64,000 bases of DNA from Hemerocallis citrina (taxonomy: Eukaryota; Streptophyta; Magnoliopsida; Asparagales; Asphodelaceae). The notes under the pieces were generated by a model, which was given only the letters and a program-made list of their open reading frames with translations, made no database searches and was not told the origin of the DNA. The stretch lies in assembly GCA_017893485.1 (NCBI GenBank), contig CM030366.1, positions 47,304,283 through 47,368,282 of the forward strand, read 5' to 3'. Shown one piece after another: positions 43,751 to 55,627 of the stretch. A program made the position numbers and the translations under genes. Within the stretch, counting starts at the first letter, position 1; the number at the start of each line of letters is the position of its first letter.

Positions 43751-44180
43751 AGGAGAGCCATGGAGTTTGAGGTTGGTGGCCATGTTTTCCTAAAGGTATC
43801 GCCGTGGAGAGGTGTCATTCGGTTTGGCGGTGGGGGCAAGCTAAGCCCTAGGTTCATTGGGCTGTTTGATATCGTGGAGCGAGTAGGCATGGTGGCCTAT
43901 CGTCTTGCATTGCCATCGGCCTTATATGGAGAGCACGATGTCTTCCATGTCTTGTAACTCACGAGATATATCCGTGATGAGAGCCACGTGATCGGCTACT
44001 CAGAGTTGATCATGCAGCCGGATCTGACTTGTGAGATTCCGCCAGTTGCTATTTTAGACGGGCAGAAGAAAGTGCTGATGAACAAAGTCATCAAGTCGTT
44101 CAAGTTTCTTGGAATCCTCACTCGCCGGGTGAGTCGACTTGGGAGCTGGAGGAGGATATCCAGTGGAGGTTTCCTCATTT
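43751..44180 (+). pseudogene. Element D integrase tail and chromodomain
   Basis: 'GGHVFLKVSPWRGVIRFGGG', 'KLSPRFIGLFDIVERVG', 'EHDVFHVL' with a stop, then 'YIRDESHVIGYSEL', and the chromodomain 'AILDGQKKVLMNKVIKSFKF' followed by a frameshift and 'ESTWELEEDIQWRFPHLF'. It corresponds to the 35616 remnant and to element A's chromodomain. Confidence 0.9.
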
Positions 44181-44291
44181 GTTTGCGTAGCTTTTGTTTT
44201 TGTTGTTCTTCTTCTTTTCCTCCAGAGTTACCCTATGTACCTCTTGTTTGAATATCGAGGAAGAAATTCTTCTTGTTAGATGGGTAGAATT
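44181..44291 (+). promoter_or_regulatory. 3' untranslated end and PPT of element D
   Basis: 'tatcgaggaagaaattcttcttgttagatgggtagaat' directly precedes TGTAACCCT of the 3' LTR. Confidence 0.7.
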
Positions 44292-47200
44292 TGTAACCCT
44301 TGTATTCCCTTTTCTGTATTTTTGTACTATATTTATCTTTCCAGTGTATTTGTTCTAATTGTATTCTTCTGTTCTTTCTGAACCATGTACTTGTCCTTCG
44401 TTCTCAATAAAATCTATCAGTCTTGCCTTCGAGTCAGTTTTGCGGCTTTGAACATTCTCAATTTAATATTTTTGTCAATTATTGTCTCCGGACGAATTGT
44501 TTAATTCTAATTATTTGTTTCATTGCCTAATTAATTATTATTTAATCCTATTCCAAACCCTTTTGCTTATTGGATATTTTATAAACCCAAAACCCGTTTA
44601 CCTTAACCCTAATTCACTCCTTTATATAACCCAAAATTAAGAAACCCTAATCACCAATTAACCTAAACCTAAATACCTCTTAATCACCCTAGCCGCCTAA
44701 CCCCATGTGCCGTCACCTCCTACCTCCAACCTCCCGATCATCTCATCTCTCTTCCGATCCCCTCCTTCCCCGTGCTGCACCCTAACCCACTGCAACGCCG
44801 TTTGCCCTCGTCTTCTCCCTCTCATCACCCACCGTCTCCTCGCCAGCCTGCATCCCGAAGCCCTGCTCCGCTCGCTACATCCCGCCACCAACGCCCCCTG
44901 TCGTCGTTGCCACCCTACATGCCTCCTCCCGAGCACCCTTGCGTGCACCCTACAATAGCCCCCTCTCCACCTTTTTCCAAAGCCAGCAACCTCCCTGCGC
45001 TCCTACCCCTGCTCGCTGTCGCGTCCCTCCGTCGAGCTCCCTTCAATACTACGCTCCGCCCTTGTCCTCCGCGATCGTAGTCGAAGCCCATCTGCCGGGC
45101 GTTGCTGATGTCTCAGTGTGTTTCTTCCAAGCAGTGGACTTGGATCCCTATCCGTCATCGATCATCGATCATCTTGATCATCACCATCGGGGTGATCTTG
45201 GCCGTCCATTCCGATCGTGATTGTGATCATCGCATCCAGACTTGCTCGGTTCGCGTGTACGTCACCGGGATCCATTCCCGTTATTCTTTGGTCAGATTCA
45301 TCGTCGCCCCCAAGGCAAGTAACTTGTATAATATTTTGTTTGTACACAAGTACAAAATCCGCATGTAGTCTTGCTCAATATTTGTGTTGTTCTCATGATG
45401 ATCCCTTGTTAGATCTTGATCTCATTCGTTTGATCCATTTGTAGTCGTGATCCATCATCATAGTGTCACACACATGACATGAAAATAAACTAGATCTAGA
45501 TAGACTTTTGATGTATGTATATATGTTCCTCGTGATCTATGATATGTTGTGTATTTGTTGCATGCTTGGTATGTTAGTTGTGTTTTCTTGTAGTAGACTT
45601 GTTAAATACCCATGTCATGTTGTTTTGAAGATCTAATATATCATATTTTGCATTATATTTTAATTTGGATTTATTCCATATGAGTTGTTTGAATTATATG
45701 TATGAGAAGTGTCTTGTTTTGCAGCTGCCCTGTTTTGATTCAGTAATTTAGACCATGTTAAGGTCGGTAAAATAATTTATTTTGTGAATATGATTTGTAG
45801 GCCTCGTTGTCTATTTTTCAGAACTTTCGACGGATCTCAGTTTCGATTTGTGATGTGTGAGTTATTTTTGTTTTACTATAGCTATGTCGAAAATTCAAGA
45901 TTCTGTTTTATGAGTTTGCTGTATGATTATTTATTTTGAAACTGGTGTTAAAAATAAAATTTGGGTTCAATATTTTTCTGTGTATGACTAAAACTGATTG
46001 GGATCAACCCCTAATTTTTTGATATTTATATGATGACTTTTATAAATTATTCCATGCTTGTGAACAAATCAATATATTTCCAAACTGCATGTTGTTCGGT
46101 GAAAAACTCTATTTTCAACATGTTTCCAGTAACTGTTAATTAAAACTTTGTGAATATGAAATGTAGCTTGATTTTTCTATTTTACTTCCCTTTTGATCAA
46201 TTTGGATTTCGAATTATACTTTGCCATCTATCACTATTTTAGTACTGCTTTGTCAAAAATTTCAGATTTATAAACTTGCTGTATCTTTCTGTTTTTCGAA
46301 TTTATTTGACTATGCTATCTGCAATGGAATATTATGAAATTGTATTTTATGAAATTAGACATGCTAGAGAATCTTCCAGATTTTTCTTAGATTTAATCAG
46401 TAAGTTTTTATGCTATTTTCATGCTTATAAGTAAAGCTCTGTGATTTCTGGCTGAACATGAATTCTGTATGAAATGTTGTTTTGAACCCTATTTCTGTAC
46501 TTGTTACATGACTTGTGTATAGACGCTAGATTCGGCTGGGAGTCTAGTTTCTAGATTTTTCTAACGGATCCAGGTTTGCATTCATGTGGAAACGGCAATC
46601 TCAGATTTGGTGCAGTAGTGTCATACTGTCCAAAATTGGAAGTCACGTTGTCGTAGTCTATTATGAGTTGTTTTGTCAGCTGTTCATGTCTTCTATCCAA
46701 CTTAAACTTGTTTCTTGATTCTTGACTTATTTTCTTGCCTTGTTCATGCACATTCATGCTTTCTTTAATAATAATAACAGTAATCAAGCCAGGGTCAAGG
46801 GAAAGATCTAGTAGTGGAAAATATAGAAATGTGTACTTGGAAGGGAGCCTGTGTTTCCCACTTGTTACCTAATTAGTTGATTATATGATACATGATACTT
46901 GATACTTGTTTACTTGATTACCTGACTACATACTTCCTAGTTGGAAAGTGTACTCAGAAGGGGGCCCATGTTTCCCACTTGCTTACCCGACTACATACTT
47001 CCTTATAGGAGAGGTGTACTCCGAGGGGACCTGGAAGTCCTGCTTGATTCTTGATACTTGATACTTAATACTTAATAATTGATACTTGATACTTGATACT
47101 TGATACTTAATACTTGACTACTTTATACTTGATACCTAAGCACACGGCCCTATATAATCCACTACGAAATCTAAACGTAACTTGTTTGAATGTAGCAACC

Positions 47201-47970
47201 ATGTGGTAAAAATTTAGGACGCATGAAATGCTACCTAGATAAGACTAGATACAAGACTTGAAATAACATGATCACTTGCTCATTCTTGTTACTTGTACAT
47301 GCTACTTGACACTTGCTACTTGATACTTGCTTGCATGCTACTTGATACTTGTTACATGTCACTTGCTCTTTACTATCTTGCCATTTCACTTGATCCTAGT
47401 CTTGATTAGATTTAGTTGCTCTATTTTTTTGTCACATTCCATCCATGCTTACTTCAGTACTTGCTTCTTGTTGCTACTCTGTATTTTCCTTACCTATTTT
47501 AGTAGCTGTTACCTGTACTACATGCAGCCCGTAACTTGCATTGACGGACATTTTGTTTCTTTTTTCTCTTCCTGCAATTTGTTAAACTTGTAAAATTTGG
47601 TGACAAGCTACTCGAGGGAGTAAGTGACCAAGTATTTTAGGCTGGCTAGAGGTTCTTGCATGAGTTTATTTCTTGTTTTAAATAAATTGTATTTTGATAC
47701 TTGATTCTTGTATTGGGCAGTTGTCCCAGAACTTATGACTTGTTTTTTTTAGATCTGAATATTTGAGTATCTTATATTTATTTTAAGTATTTTTGTTGAT
47801 CACATTAATTTGTTTCATGCATGCATGGATGATTCTTTCTTGTTTACTTCATGTTATTTCTTGTGACCTATTATAACGATCCTAACAGCTTATGAATGGT
47901 GAAAGCCATTCACTAGACTTGTGTCGCGTATCTGTATTCTGTATTCCTTTTTGGAAAGCGGGGAGTAACA
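44292..47970 (+). repeat. Element D 3' LTR
   Basis: TGTAACCCTTG to GGGGAGTAACA, about 3.68 kb. It pairs with 35770-39443, including the TATA box (44621-44629), GC-rich leader (44700-45310) and heptamer zone (47043-47136). It directly abuts a B-type LTR piece at 47971. Confidence 0.92.
47043..47136 (+). repeat. GATACTT heptamer array in D 3' LTR
   Basis: About ten copies of gatactt-like heptamers with more substitutions (cttaata, gattctt) than the partner array at 38525-38610. Confidence 0.87.
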
Positions 47971-48069
47971 TTAATCCATTGAATTCATTGTTATATCGTT
48001 ATTCCATTGTTCCTTGCTTTCTTTACTTGTTGTCTATGACTTACTCTAAGGACAATTTTTCTCCTCTTT
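47971..48069 (+). repeat. B-type LTR, middle segment
   Basis: 'ttaatccattgaattcattg...' to '...aaggacaatttttctcctc' matches element B's LTR at about 25925-26030 reverse-complemented. It ends in TCTTT (48065-48069), the left TSD of element E. Confidence 0.82.
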
Positions 48070-49080
48070 TGTCACACCCCGCTTACCAAAATACGGGAAT
48101 ACGAGCACGTAACGAAGGCCCAATGAATGATTATACATTATTCATAAGCTGTAACAGATTAACTCAATAATATTCAAGAGAATACAACCACGCAGAGAAA
48201 AGAATAACCACATAAGCAAAGAATAAACTCCAAAATAATCATGAAATAAATTCACTAAATAATAATCCAATATCTGGAATAAAACAAACTTAGGGTCATA
48301 AAAGCCTAAGAATACAAAGTATGATAAAAAAACAATACAATAAGCAAATAACAAAAGATAGCTAAGCAGTCTAATAGTCCAGCTCCGATTTTCAGAGAGT
48401 TTGCTCACCAATTCTTTCTGGTATTGATCCTTCAGTACCTGTAAAACCTTGATCTAAAAAGAAGAAAAAGAGTGCCCTTAGAGCAAGTCGTGGGCAGCAA
48501 GTAGAGAAAAACAGAGGATAAGGGAAACATGAATATCAAAGAAAAGGGACAGGATCAAAGTCTAAGAACAAAGCAAAGAGCAGGCAATAATATCAAAGGT
48601 TTACAATAATCACACATGTAATGCGTGATGTCAAGTCAAGTTCAATACAGGATCAAGTCTGTAGGTTATTAGTCATTTTATTAGCATATCTAGTGCACGT
48701 ACTACGACATCCCATACTACAGGTTCGGCGCAAACACACAGTGAATGTTTTAGACTGATGGTGAATTTACGGATCGTGTACTCGGCATAACTAGATAACA
48801 TGATAACAAGATAACATAATAACGTGATAACAAGATAACGAGATAACGAGATAACGAGAAATGAGATAATGAGAAACGAGATAACAAGAAGGCCTTTACC
48901 GAGTACATTTTTCGATCGTTCACTACCAAGTCTATCCATAAAATTACAGTAATAATAATAATAAAAATAATAACAACAATAAATATAATGAAAACAATAA
49001 TAATAACAGCAATAGAAATAACAATAATGATAACAATACCAATAATAATAACGAAAATATTTCTTTACCATCAGTTTCCT
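48070..49080 (-). repeat. Element E left (3') LTR, truncated
   Basis: It matches 54815-55677 closely to 'ccaagtctatccata' (48939), then diverges into an AAT-rich stretch (48950-49060) resembling the AT-rich part of the right LTR near 57720-57960. The LTR end and PPT are absent. The ORF 48673-49110 is low-complexity and not a gene. Confidence 0.8.
48792..48890. repeat. GATAAC-type short tandem array, left copy
   Basis: About ten 8-10-bp units such as 'gataacgaga', 'gataacaaga' and 'gataatgaga'. The other LTR holds the same array at 55530-55627. Confidence 0.88.
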
Positions 49081-49130
49081 TATATTAGTAAAAAAGTCTT
49101 GAAATATCAATTAGCAAATAGGTAGAAAAT

Positions 49131-49295
49131 CTTGCCTCCTTGTCATCAAGTTGCATGTTTGCCTTCACGACATCAGGTTGCAGGTTGCCGTCTGGATATT
49201 CGGTTGCACATTTTGCCTCCCCGACATCCAGTTGCAATTTGCCTCCATTGACATCGAGTTGCATATTTTCCATCTCGACATTAGGTTGCACCGAA
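49131..49295 (-). repeat. Six-unit ~27-30-bp repeat, open on the minus strand
   Basis: Units of the type 'ttgcctcc-ccgacatc-cagttgca' recur about six times. On the minus strand they stay in one frame and give a repeated 'MQLDV..GKLQLDVGEA' peptide pattern within an ORF at 49085-49546. No domain is known to me; it could be chance or a derived repeat peptide. Confidence 0.7.
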
Positions 49296-49597
49296 ATGGT
49301 GAATGGAAGATGTAACCTTCCATATTTACAGGGATATGAGACATTTAATTTAAGTATGATGTTATGTTTTGAAATTCGTGATATAAAAATAGTAGAAAAG
49401 TAAGAAATGGAGTTGAAAGTCACAAAATGGAATATCAAAATAGATGTATAGATTATAAATATCAAACACAATAGTACAAAATAGTAGTAGTGGAAATTAT
49501 TTAAAAAAGTAGGGAGAAAAACAGAATGAAATACATACATAAGCACAATGCAAATGTGAATGAGAAAATAAATATATAGTGTAGAAAATTTACATAA
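49296..49597. other. AT-rich stretch following the F gag fragment
   Basis: No similarity recognised; it begins where gag coding abruptly ends at about 49598. Confidence 0.4.
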
Positions 49598-50036
49598 TAA
49601 AATAAACGAACCTTGCTGTCCTCTGGAGTCACCAGTACCTCAAACACCGTCTCCACCTGACGTATCCAGTCATCAGCAGCCGTGGGGTCGGCCTGTCCTT
49701 CAAAAACTGGCGGTTTCATCCTCTTGAACGATTCCACCATCTTTATTGGGTCTACTGGTGCAGCGACTCCTGGTGTCCCTGTGGCGGTGCTGGGTTTCTG
49801 CTAGCTTCCACAAATGCTCCCATCATCTGGTATACGCAGGTAAACTCTGCTTAAACATTGAAGTTTGTGCCGTTGGTCCTACTGCCTTCGCCCTCAGCCA
49901 TTCCGCGGTGGTTGTTTCTATTCTTCTGGCCACCCTTCAAAGAAAGAAAACACACAAGGTTAGTTCGGGGTGCAGGGAAGATCACCGCATAAGCAGGAAA
50001 GTGAATAATCATGATTTTTACCTTCCTACAATCCAA
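49598..50036 (-). pseudogene. Element F gag N-terminal fragment
   Basis: The minus strand encodes 'MAEGEGSRTNGTNFNV' (stop) and 'MMGAFVEASRNPAPPQGHQE', then 'MVESFKRMKPPVFEG', 'ADPTAADDWIRQVETVFEVL' and 'TPEDSKVRL', the start of the plant Ty3/gypsy retrotransposon gag domain (F.....P..F.G..DP..A..W...E..F..L....). It breaks off after KVRL. Zinc knuckle and pol are absent. Confidence 0.88.
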
Positions 50037-50101
50037 ACTGGACCTAGCTATTTGGCATTTTAAGTCAAATTTCCTACTGTGTTAGCCTGCAATTTGAAGT
50101 C

Positions 50102-50114
50102 AGCTCTGATACCA
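50102..50114 (-). promoter_or_regulatory. Primer-binding site of element F (initiator Met tRNA)
   Basis: The minus strand reads TGGTATCAGAGCT, five bases inside the LTR edge at 50119. Confidence 0.87.
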
Positions 50115-51127
50115 CTTTTGTAACGCTCTGGATCCCCGTTACCGGATATCCGTGACGTAACCAGAACCTTTGCCTTCAAATGCATCTCAACACAGTAATA
50201 ACACAGAAATCTAAAAACTTTTTATTGCCAAATAAAGTCATTACATCATTGATTACAACCAATGTCTTGTTCTTGAACAAGAATACAAATTACATAAACT
50301 CATTACATCTTATTACAAACATACATCACTCCTTTTGTAAAGTTAACAACTTTCTCTCGGAATGGCAGTCGACGGCTCACTGTCGAAGCTCCGCTGAACA
50401 GTCAAGCTGCTTCCCTGGGACTTGCTCATCGGCTTGAGTCTTCTACTGCGCGATTCTGATATCTCTGCACCTGCTCGAAAGGTAGAACCGATACCTGAAA
50501 GGTAGGGAACGTCAGTACTTTGACTGACGCAATACTAATAATAACAGCGATCCTCCAAACTGGCAATCACAAACCATCTTGAATGGAAAGAGAAACGTGC
50601 ATCCTAAATTATGTAGTGCTCGTGTATGCCATGATCTAACAACTAAATGCACCAATCACAAGCCTATTCTAAAGCAAGCAAGACTTGGGAATCTGGATCC
50701 GCATGCATCCCATGCTACATGCATTCCAGACCTAGGCATGGCCTAATCTAATGCGCAATTCATTTGAGAACGTATGCATCCCATACTACATACTTCTCCA
50801 AAATCAACTTCGATGAAAACGTATGCATCCCATACTACATACTTTTCAAAGAGTTCGCCTCTCCTGATTGTAGGGTTCAACCCCTCGCCATGAATCCTAC
50901 CCTTGTACTCATCCTATTCCCAATAGACTTGTCCGTTGCCCAAGGAGGTTGCAGTTGGTCGGTTTAGTTCCGCCACTGTAGTGCCTAAGTGGTGGTCGTG
51001 TTTGCCACTCGGTAACTGCGTACGGACCTCTTCAGAAAGCCGCGTTGAATTCGGTCGCAAGACCGTGTAGTTCATGTGTCCACCCCTAACCCGGCTGTGG
51101 ACTGTCTACCCCTAACCCTGCTGTGGA

Positions 51128-51130
<3 letters not shown>

Positions 51131-51199
<69 letters not shown>
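51131..51199. repeat. (TA)n microsatellite, ~69 bp
   Basis: Uninterrupted AT dinucleotide run in the F LTR; a Tyr-Ile ORF across it is an artefact. Confidence 0.98.
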
Positions 51200-51202
<3 letters not shown>

Positions 51203-53659
51203 AAAACCCACGTGCATAGGAACGTGATGGCCTCGAGGGTCAAATCCCCCTAGCCTCCCGTTCCTTACTCCGGCAAAACTTTGGAAATTAATAGATCGAG
51301 ATACGAGCCGAGGACTCACTCATGGGTGCCGAAAATGTATCCCTACGACAGGAAGGTACAACATCGACTATAGTCTGCTAGTAATAATTCAATTACCAAA
51401 CCCCTAATGCATCATTCTAATTCCAGCCTCATTCAAATCACTTTGGGTAAAAGATAAGATTGCTTCCAAAAACTTGCCTATCGACCTCTGGCCCTGGCGA
51501 TACCAGTCCAGTTCACCACTTCCCCAGGCTTGGATTTGTCCAGCATCATGGCCTACATTCACCCCTAACCTGGCTATGAATATATGTGTTCACCCCTAAC
51601 CCGGCTGTGAACTTATATTAATGGCACGGCTCGGATGTCCTACGCTTCGGTGCAAGTTCATAACTTAGGGTCGACAGATGCAGGGTATCCCTTACCCTAG
51701 TGACTAACTCGAGTCACGCATCCCACTATGGGAGTTAAAAAAACCAACATAGATACCAAACGTCCCCATACAAGAGCTATCAACTCCAATAGTACATAGG
51801 GAAAAAGTCCTCACAATACCTAGACAACACCCAAGACTAAGCAACCTATGGGGTTTCTGCCCGAAACTTAAAAAGGTCATAACTCCCTCGATAAACTCCG
51901 ATTGGGGTGTACAAGCCCAATCCGGAAAGGTAAGAACCTAGGCTACAACTTTCTAGTTGATCATAACCTCAAATTCTACCATCTAAGTCCTCAAAATGGC
52001 CTCTCAGGCCTCAGCCATTGCATTTCCTGTACACGGGCTGCACATTACCGGTAGCATAAAACACTACTCACTCATCAAAATGCTAACCTAAGTTCTATGG
52101 AAAGGTGTGAATGTCATCAAAAATCCTCTAGTTGGTCATGAGTCCAAAATATGCCAACAGATCACCCTAACACACACTTTACTCACAAGTGTACCAGTCA
52201 CACACTAAGCCTTTCTCAATCAGAGCACTCAGCTCAATTCCTGGTCTCTGTCCAGTATTGCAAAAATCATAATAAATTAACCACTTACTGGAAACACCTC
52301 AAATAGGTCTTGTTGGAAAGGTCTTGATGTTTACTACAATCCTCTAAAGAAACACATCCTCAAAATCTGCTCTTAAGGAGCCTCAAATGTGTCATCTCTA
52401 CAGGGTGTCAAATTTGACTGAAACCAGCACAGTACGTGCTAATAAAATCATCATAAATTTTGTACTCATCCAATTGACACAAAATTTACAGTAAAGAAAC
52501 TAGATATCATAATGAATAACATGCAATAGATTTCATGTCCAAATTTCAAGTCTACAATGAGTTCTTCATGTTTCAATTAGCACAAAAATAATCATGTTCT
52601 TCAGTTACAGCTCTAGCTACTGTTGCTTAATCAATTTTTTATCATGCCTGTAACGTCATTCAAATATTTTCATGATTTTTCTGTAGAGTCTATATACAAG
52701 TGGAAAAACAAGGTAAAAATTTCATATTAGGATCTTGCTCCAATTAATTATGAAAAATCCAACAAATCGCAAGGCATCATGTTAGCCAATTTCTGCTGCT
52801 GCCTTACGGAACAGTTCCACAAATGGATTTTATTAAAATATCAAACAATCTCAGAAAAATCCGAAATAATTCATGAATCATATAGACATATATAGGAACA
52901 ATCTGTAAAAATTTTATGATCAGATTCTATGTGGTTTGCTCTCGGGAAAATCTAGAAAATAGCATACAGATCAAGATTCCAGTTCTAGTTTCTGATTTCA
53001 ACTTTCAATCTTCCAAAACATTCATTCTTACTCTTACTACCATACATGCATGCAAGAAATCAATCAATAAACAAAAAGAAAGGTTTAGAGAAACTCCCCA
53101 CCCTGAGTTGATTGTAGAGTAGTTGATATCTTTGAGCTTCCCTTCCTCAAGAATCACTCCAAGAGTTCCTTCTTCAATCTTTCTTCTTTTCTCTCCTTCT
53201 CTTCTTTTCTTTGGTTTGAGTTCTGAAATTTTCAGAACATGGGAGAAGAAATGAGGGGTTTTTAATGGAAAAATGAGTGAGGAAAGAGGGTGGAAGGTGG
53301 GGACCGGATTTTAGGGTGTAGGGGGTGTAGGTTTAGGGTGGTTTTGTGAGAAACCATGGTCTTAAGCCATTAGTTTTGGGGTGTAATGGATTGGCTGCCC
53401 TATTTTGTTCTTAATTGGGTTCTTAGATGAGAGACGAGAGGTTAATCGAGTGTGCACAAGATATATCCATTGTAGTATCATACAATGATTATTTGCATAT
53501 GTACCGTACCAAAAACTAGTGTTTATACCAGTATCGGTCCTCCTCATTCTCGTGCATATTCTAGAACGCAACCACTCTCATGGACTGCCCCGCAAACCTA
53601 ACCGAACCCCATCATCAGTATAATCAACCTAAATACTACAATCATTTGCATGCATACAG

Positions 53660-53662
<3 letters not shown>

Positions 53663-53724
<62 letters not shown>
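53663..53724. repeat. (TA)n microsatellite, ~62 bp
   Basis: Second uninterrupted AT run, close to the terminus of the F LTR. Confidence 0.98.
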
Positions 53725-53726
<2 letters not shown>

Positions 53727-53753
53727 AAGTGTCGTACAATCCGGGGTATTACA

Positions 53754-54105
53754 AGAAAATATTCGGGAAAAAAAACTATAAAGATATAAATAGGTAGGAG
53801 AATGAATCTATACCCAATAAAGATTCAAAGAAGAGGATGACTAGAAGGGACAAAAGAAAATCAAGGAATTGAATGTGAATGGAGAGGAATAAGGGAAAAA
53901 TTGGAATTGAAGAGAATACTGCAGGAAAGAAATAACCAGCATGATACTCAATATTGAATTGACAAAATATGATAGATGCAAGCACAGAAGAAATAAAAGA
54001 TTCAAGAACTGGAATGCAACAAAATAGCAAAATACCTGTGGTCGCACCTTCAGCAGTCTCTGCTTCCTCTACAATCTGGTTGTGGGCCTGACCACATTCT
54101 CCAGT
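53754..54105 (-). other. Element E internal non-coding sequence
   Basis: A-rich sequence similar in style to 20160-20400 of element A ('aatctatacccaataaagat', 'gggacaaaagaaaat'). No frame is kept. Confidence 0.5.
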
Positions 54106-54423
54106 CTATCCTCCACTGGGAGTTGATCCTCCAGTTAGTGCACTTTTCATGTTATTTGGGCAGTCTCGAACCTTGTGATCACTCGCTCCGCATCCAAAAC
54201 ATAGGCAGTTGGCTGACCGGCAATCCTTGCATAAGTGACCAATCTTGCGGCAAAAGTTACATGTCGGGCCCTTCCTTTGAGGGGTATGTCCCATGATAGC
54301 AAAGGCATGATGCTGGGGCGCAAATACACACAGTCGGGTGAGATGTGCGCTCTCCTGGGCTCTTTCCAGACTAGTTCTCATCAGCTTATTGTGTTCTCGT
54401 TGTAGCTCCATCATTCGTTGCAT
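54106..54423 (-). pseudogene. Element E gag C-terminus with two zinc knuckles
   Basis: A 105-codon minus frame begins with a coiled-coil-like stretch ('MELQREHNKLMRTSLERAQ') and carries two CX2CX4HX4C knuckles, CNFCRKIGHLCKDC and CFGCGASDHKVRDC, which bind element RNA. No capsid domain follows upstream in frame, and pol has been removed by the F insertion or deletion. The frame itself is open. Confidence 0.87.
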
Positions 54424-54792
54424 CGCCTGGAGAATTGCGGAATTCTCTTATGTTTCAGCCCTGAGCGGAGGAGTCGAAGAATTTTCACGAGCCATAGTCT
54501 GCAAAATCATCCAGCTGGTGAGTACCCAGACATACGTTGGTAGATTGACAAATGATAAGGAATGCAAGGGATGGAAGGATACAAGGAATCAAAGGATGGA
54601 GTGCAATGGAGTAAGATGTGGATCGAGTAGGATTAATATCCAGATTATATTAAAGTTATTACATGTTCATATGATCAACGTGGTGCGCATATTATTGAGT
54701 TAACCTGGCTTGAGCCAAACTTGACTAATATATCAATCAAAACCAAACCTCATAAAGATAGTCATGTTTGATGGATATATTACTCAACCCTA
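54424..54792 (-). other. Element E 5' leader
   Basis: Contains 'catatgatcaacgtggtgcgc..attattgagttaacctggct', shared with the leader of element A. A plus-strand ORF here is a shadow. Confidence 0.6.
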
Positions 54793-54805
54793 GGCTCTGA
54801 TACCA
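54793..54805 (-). promoter_or_regulatory. Primer-binding site of element E (initiator Met tRNA)
   Basis: The minus strand reads TGGTATCAGAGCC exactly, 9 bp inside the LTR edge. Confidence 0.92.
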
Positions 54806-55529
54806 CTCAAAACCTGTCACGCCCCGCTTCCCAAAATACGGGAATACAAGCACGTAATGAAGGCCCAGCGAATGATTATACATCATCCATAAGCTGTACC
54901 AGTCTAACTCAACAATATACAAGAGAAAAAACCATGCATGCAAAGAATATAATCACATAAACAATGAATAAACTCAAAGATAATCATGAAATAAATTCAC
55001 CAAATAATAATCCAATATCTGGGATAAACAAACTTCGGGTCATAAAGCCCAAGAATACAAAGTATGATAAAAAAAGAAATACAATAAGGAAATAACAAAA
55101 GATAGCTAAGTAGTCTAATAGTCCAGCTCCGATCTTCAGAGAGTTTGCTCACCAAGTTCTTCTGGTATTGCTCCTTCGGTACCTGTTAATACTTGATCTA
55201 AAAAGAAAGAAAAGAATGCCCTTAGAACAAGTCGTAGGCAGCAAGTAGAGAAAACAGAGGATAAAGGAAAGCATGAATATCAAAAAAAAGGAACAGGGTC
55301 AAAGTCAAAGAACAAAGCAAAGAGGAGGCAATAATATCAAAGGTGTACAATAATCACGCATGTAATGAGTGATGTCAAGTCAAGATCAAGCATGAGATGC
55401 ATGTTATTAAGTATTTTATTAATCTATCTAGTGCACGTACTACTGCGTCCCATTCCACAGGTTCGGCGCAAACACACATTGAACGTTTTAGACTGATGGT
55501 GAATTCACGGATCGTGTACTCGGCATAAC

Positions 55530-55627
55530 TAGATAACATGATAACAAGATAACGTAATAACGTGATAACAAGATAACGAGATAACGAGATAACGAGAAAT
55601 GAGATAATGAGAAACGAGATAACAAGA
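55530..55627. repeat. GATAAC-type short tandem array, right copy
   Basis: Same array as 48792-48890, nearly identical in unit order, showing it predates element E's insertion. Confidence 0.88.

Larger units (their letters stand above)
35616..47970 (+). mobile_element. Element D: tandem chromovirus (internal remnant-LTR-internal-LTR)
   Basis: The order is: last ~150 bp of a first internal region (35616-35769, chromodomain end and PPT), LTR 35770-39443, a second internal region with gag and pol (39444-44291), LTR 44292-47970. 35616-35769 matches 44137-44291 closely. Such a PPT-end before the 5' LTR arises when LTRs of neighbouring copies recombine. Clade features (chromodomain, initiator-Met primer site, 3.7-kb LTRs) suit Tekay/Del-like chromoviruses. 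All genes are decayed. No TSD was found because the left edge is a deletion. Confidence 0.87.
49080..53753 (-). mobile_element. Element F: truncated Ty3/gypsy element inside E
   Basis: One LTR (50119-53753) with primer site and gag start on its left, all minus strand. The rest of the internal region and the other LTR are lost. The right neighbour at 53754 is element E leader sequence. Left boundary is approximate. Confidence 0.72.
50119..53753 (-). repeat. Element F LTR
   Basis: TGTAACGCTCTGG to GGGGTATTACA, 3.6 kb, with a primer site at its left. It contains three 'cacccctaacccggctgtgga'-type repeats (51080-51120, 51560-51610), 'gtatgcatcccatactacat' twice (50770 and 50822), and two (TA)n tracts. 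No genes. Confidence 0.85.

Noticed and set aside
48792..48890. CRISPR-like regular repeats
   Set aside because: Units are 8-10 bp with no unique spacers, in a plant LTR; a simple tandem repeat.
48673..49110. Tyr/Cys-rich 145-codon ORF
   Set aside because: It is produced by AAT-type and GATAAC-type low-complexity repeats in an LTR.
51086..51319. ORF with a long Tyr-Ile repeat
   Set aside because: It is the translation of a (TA)n microsatellite inside an LTR, not a protein.
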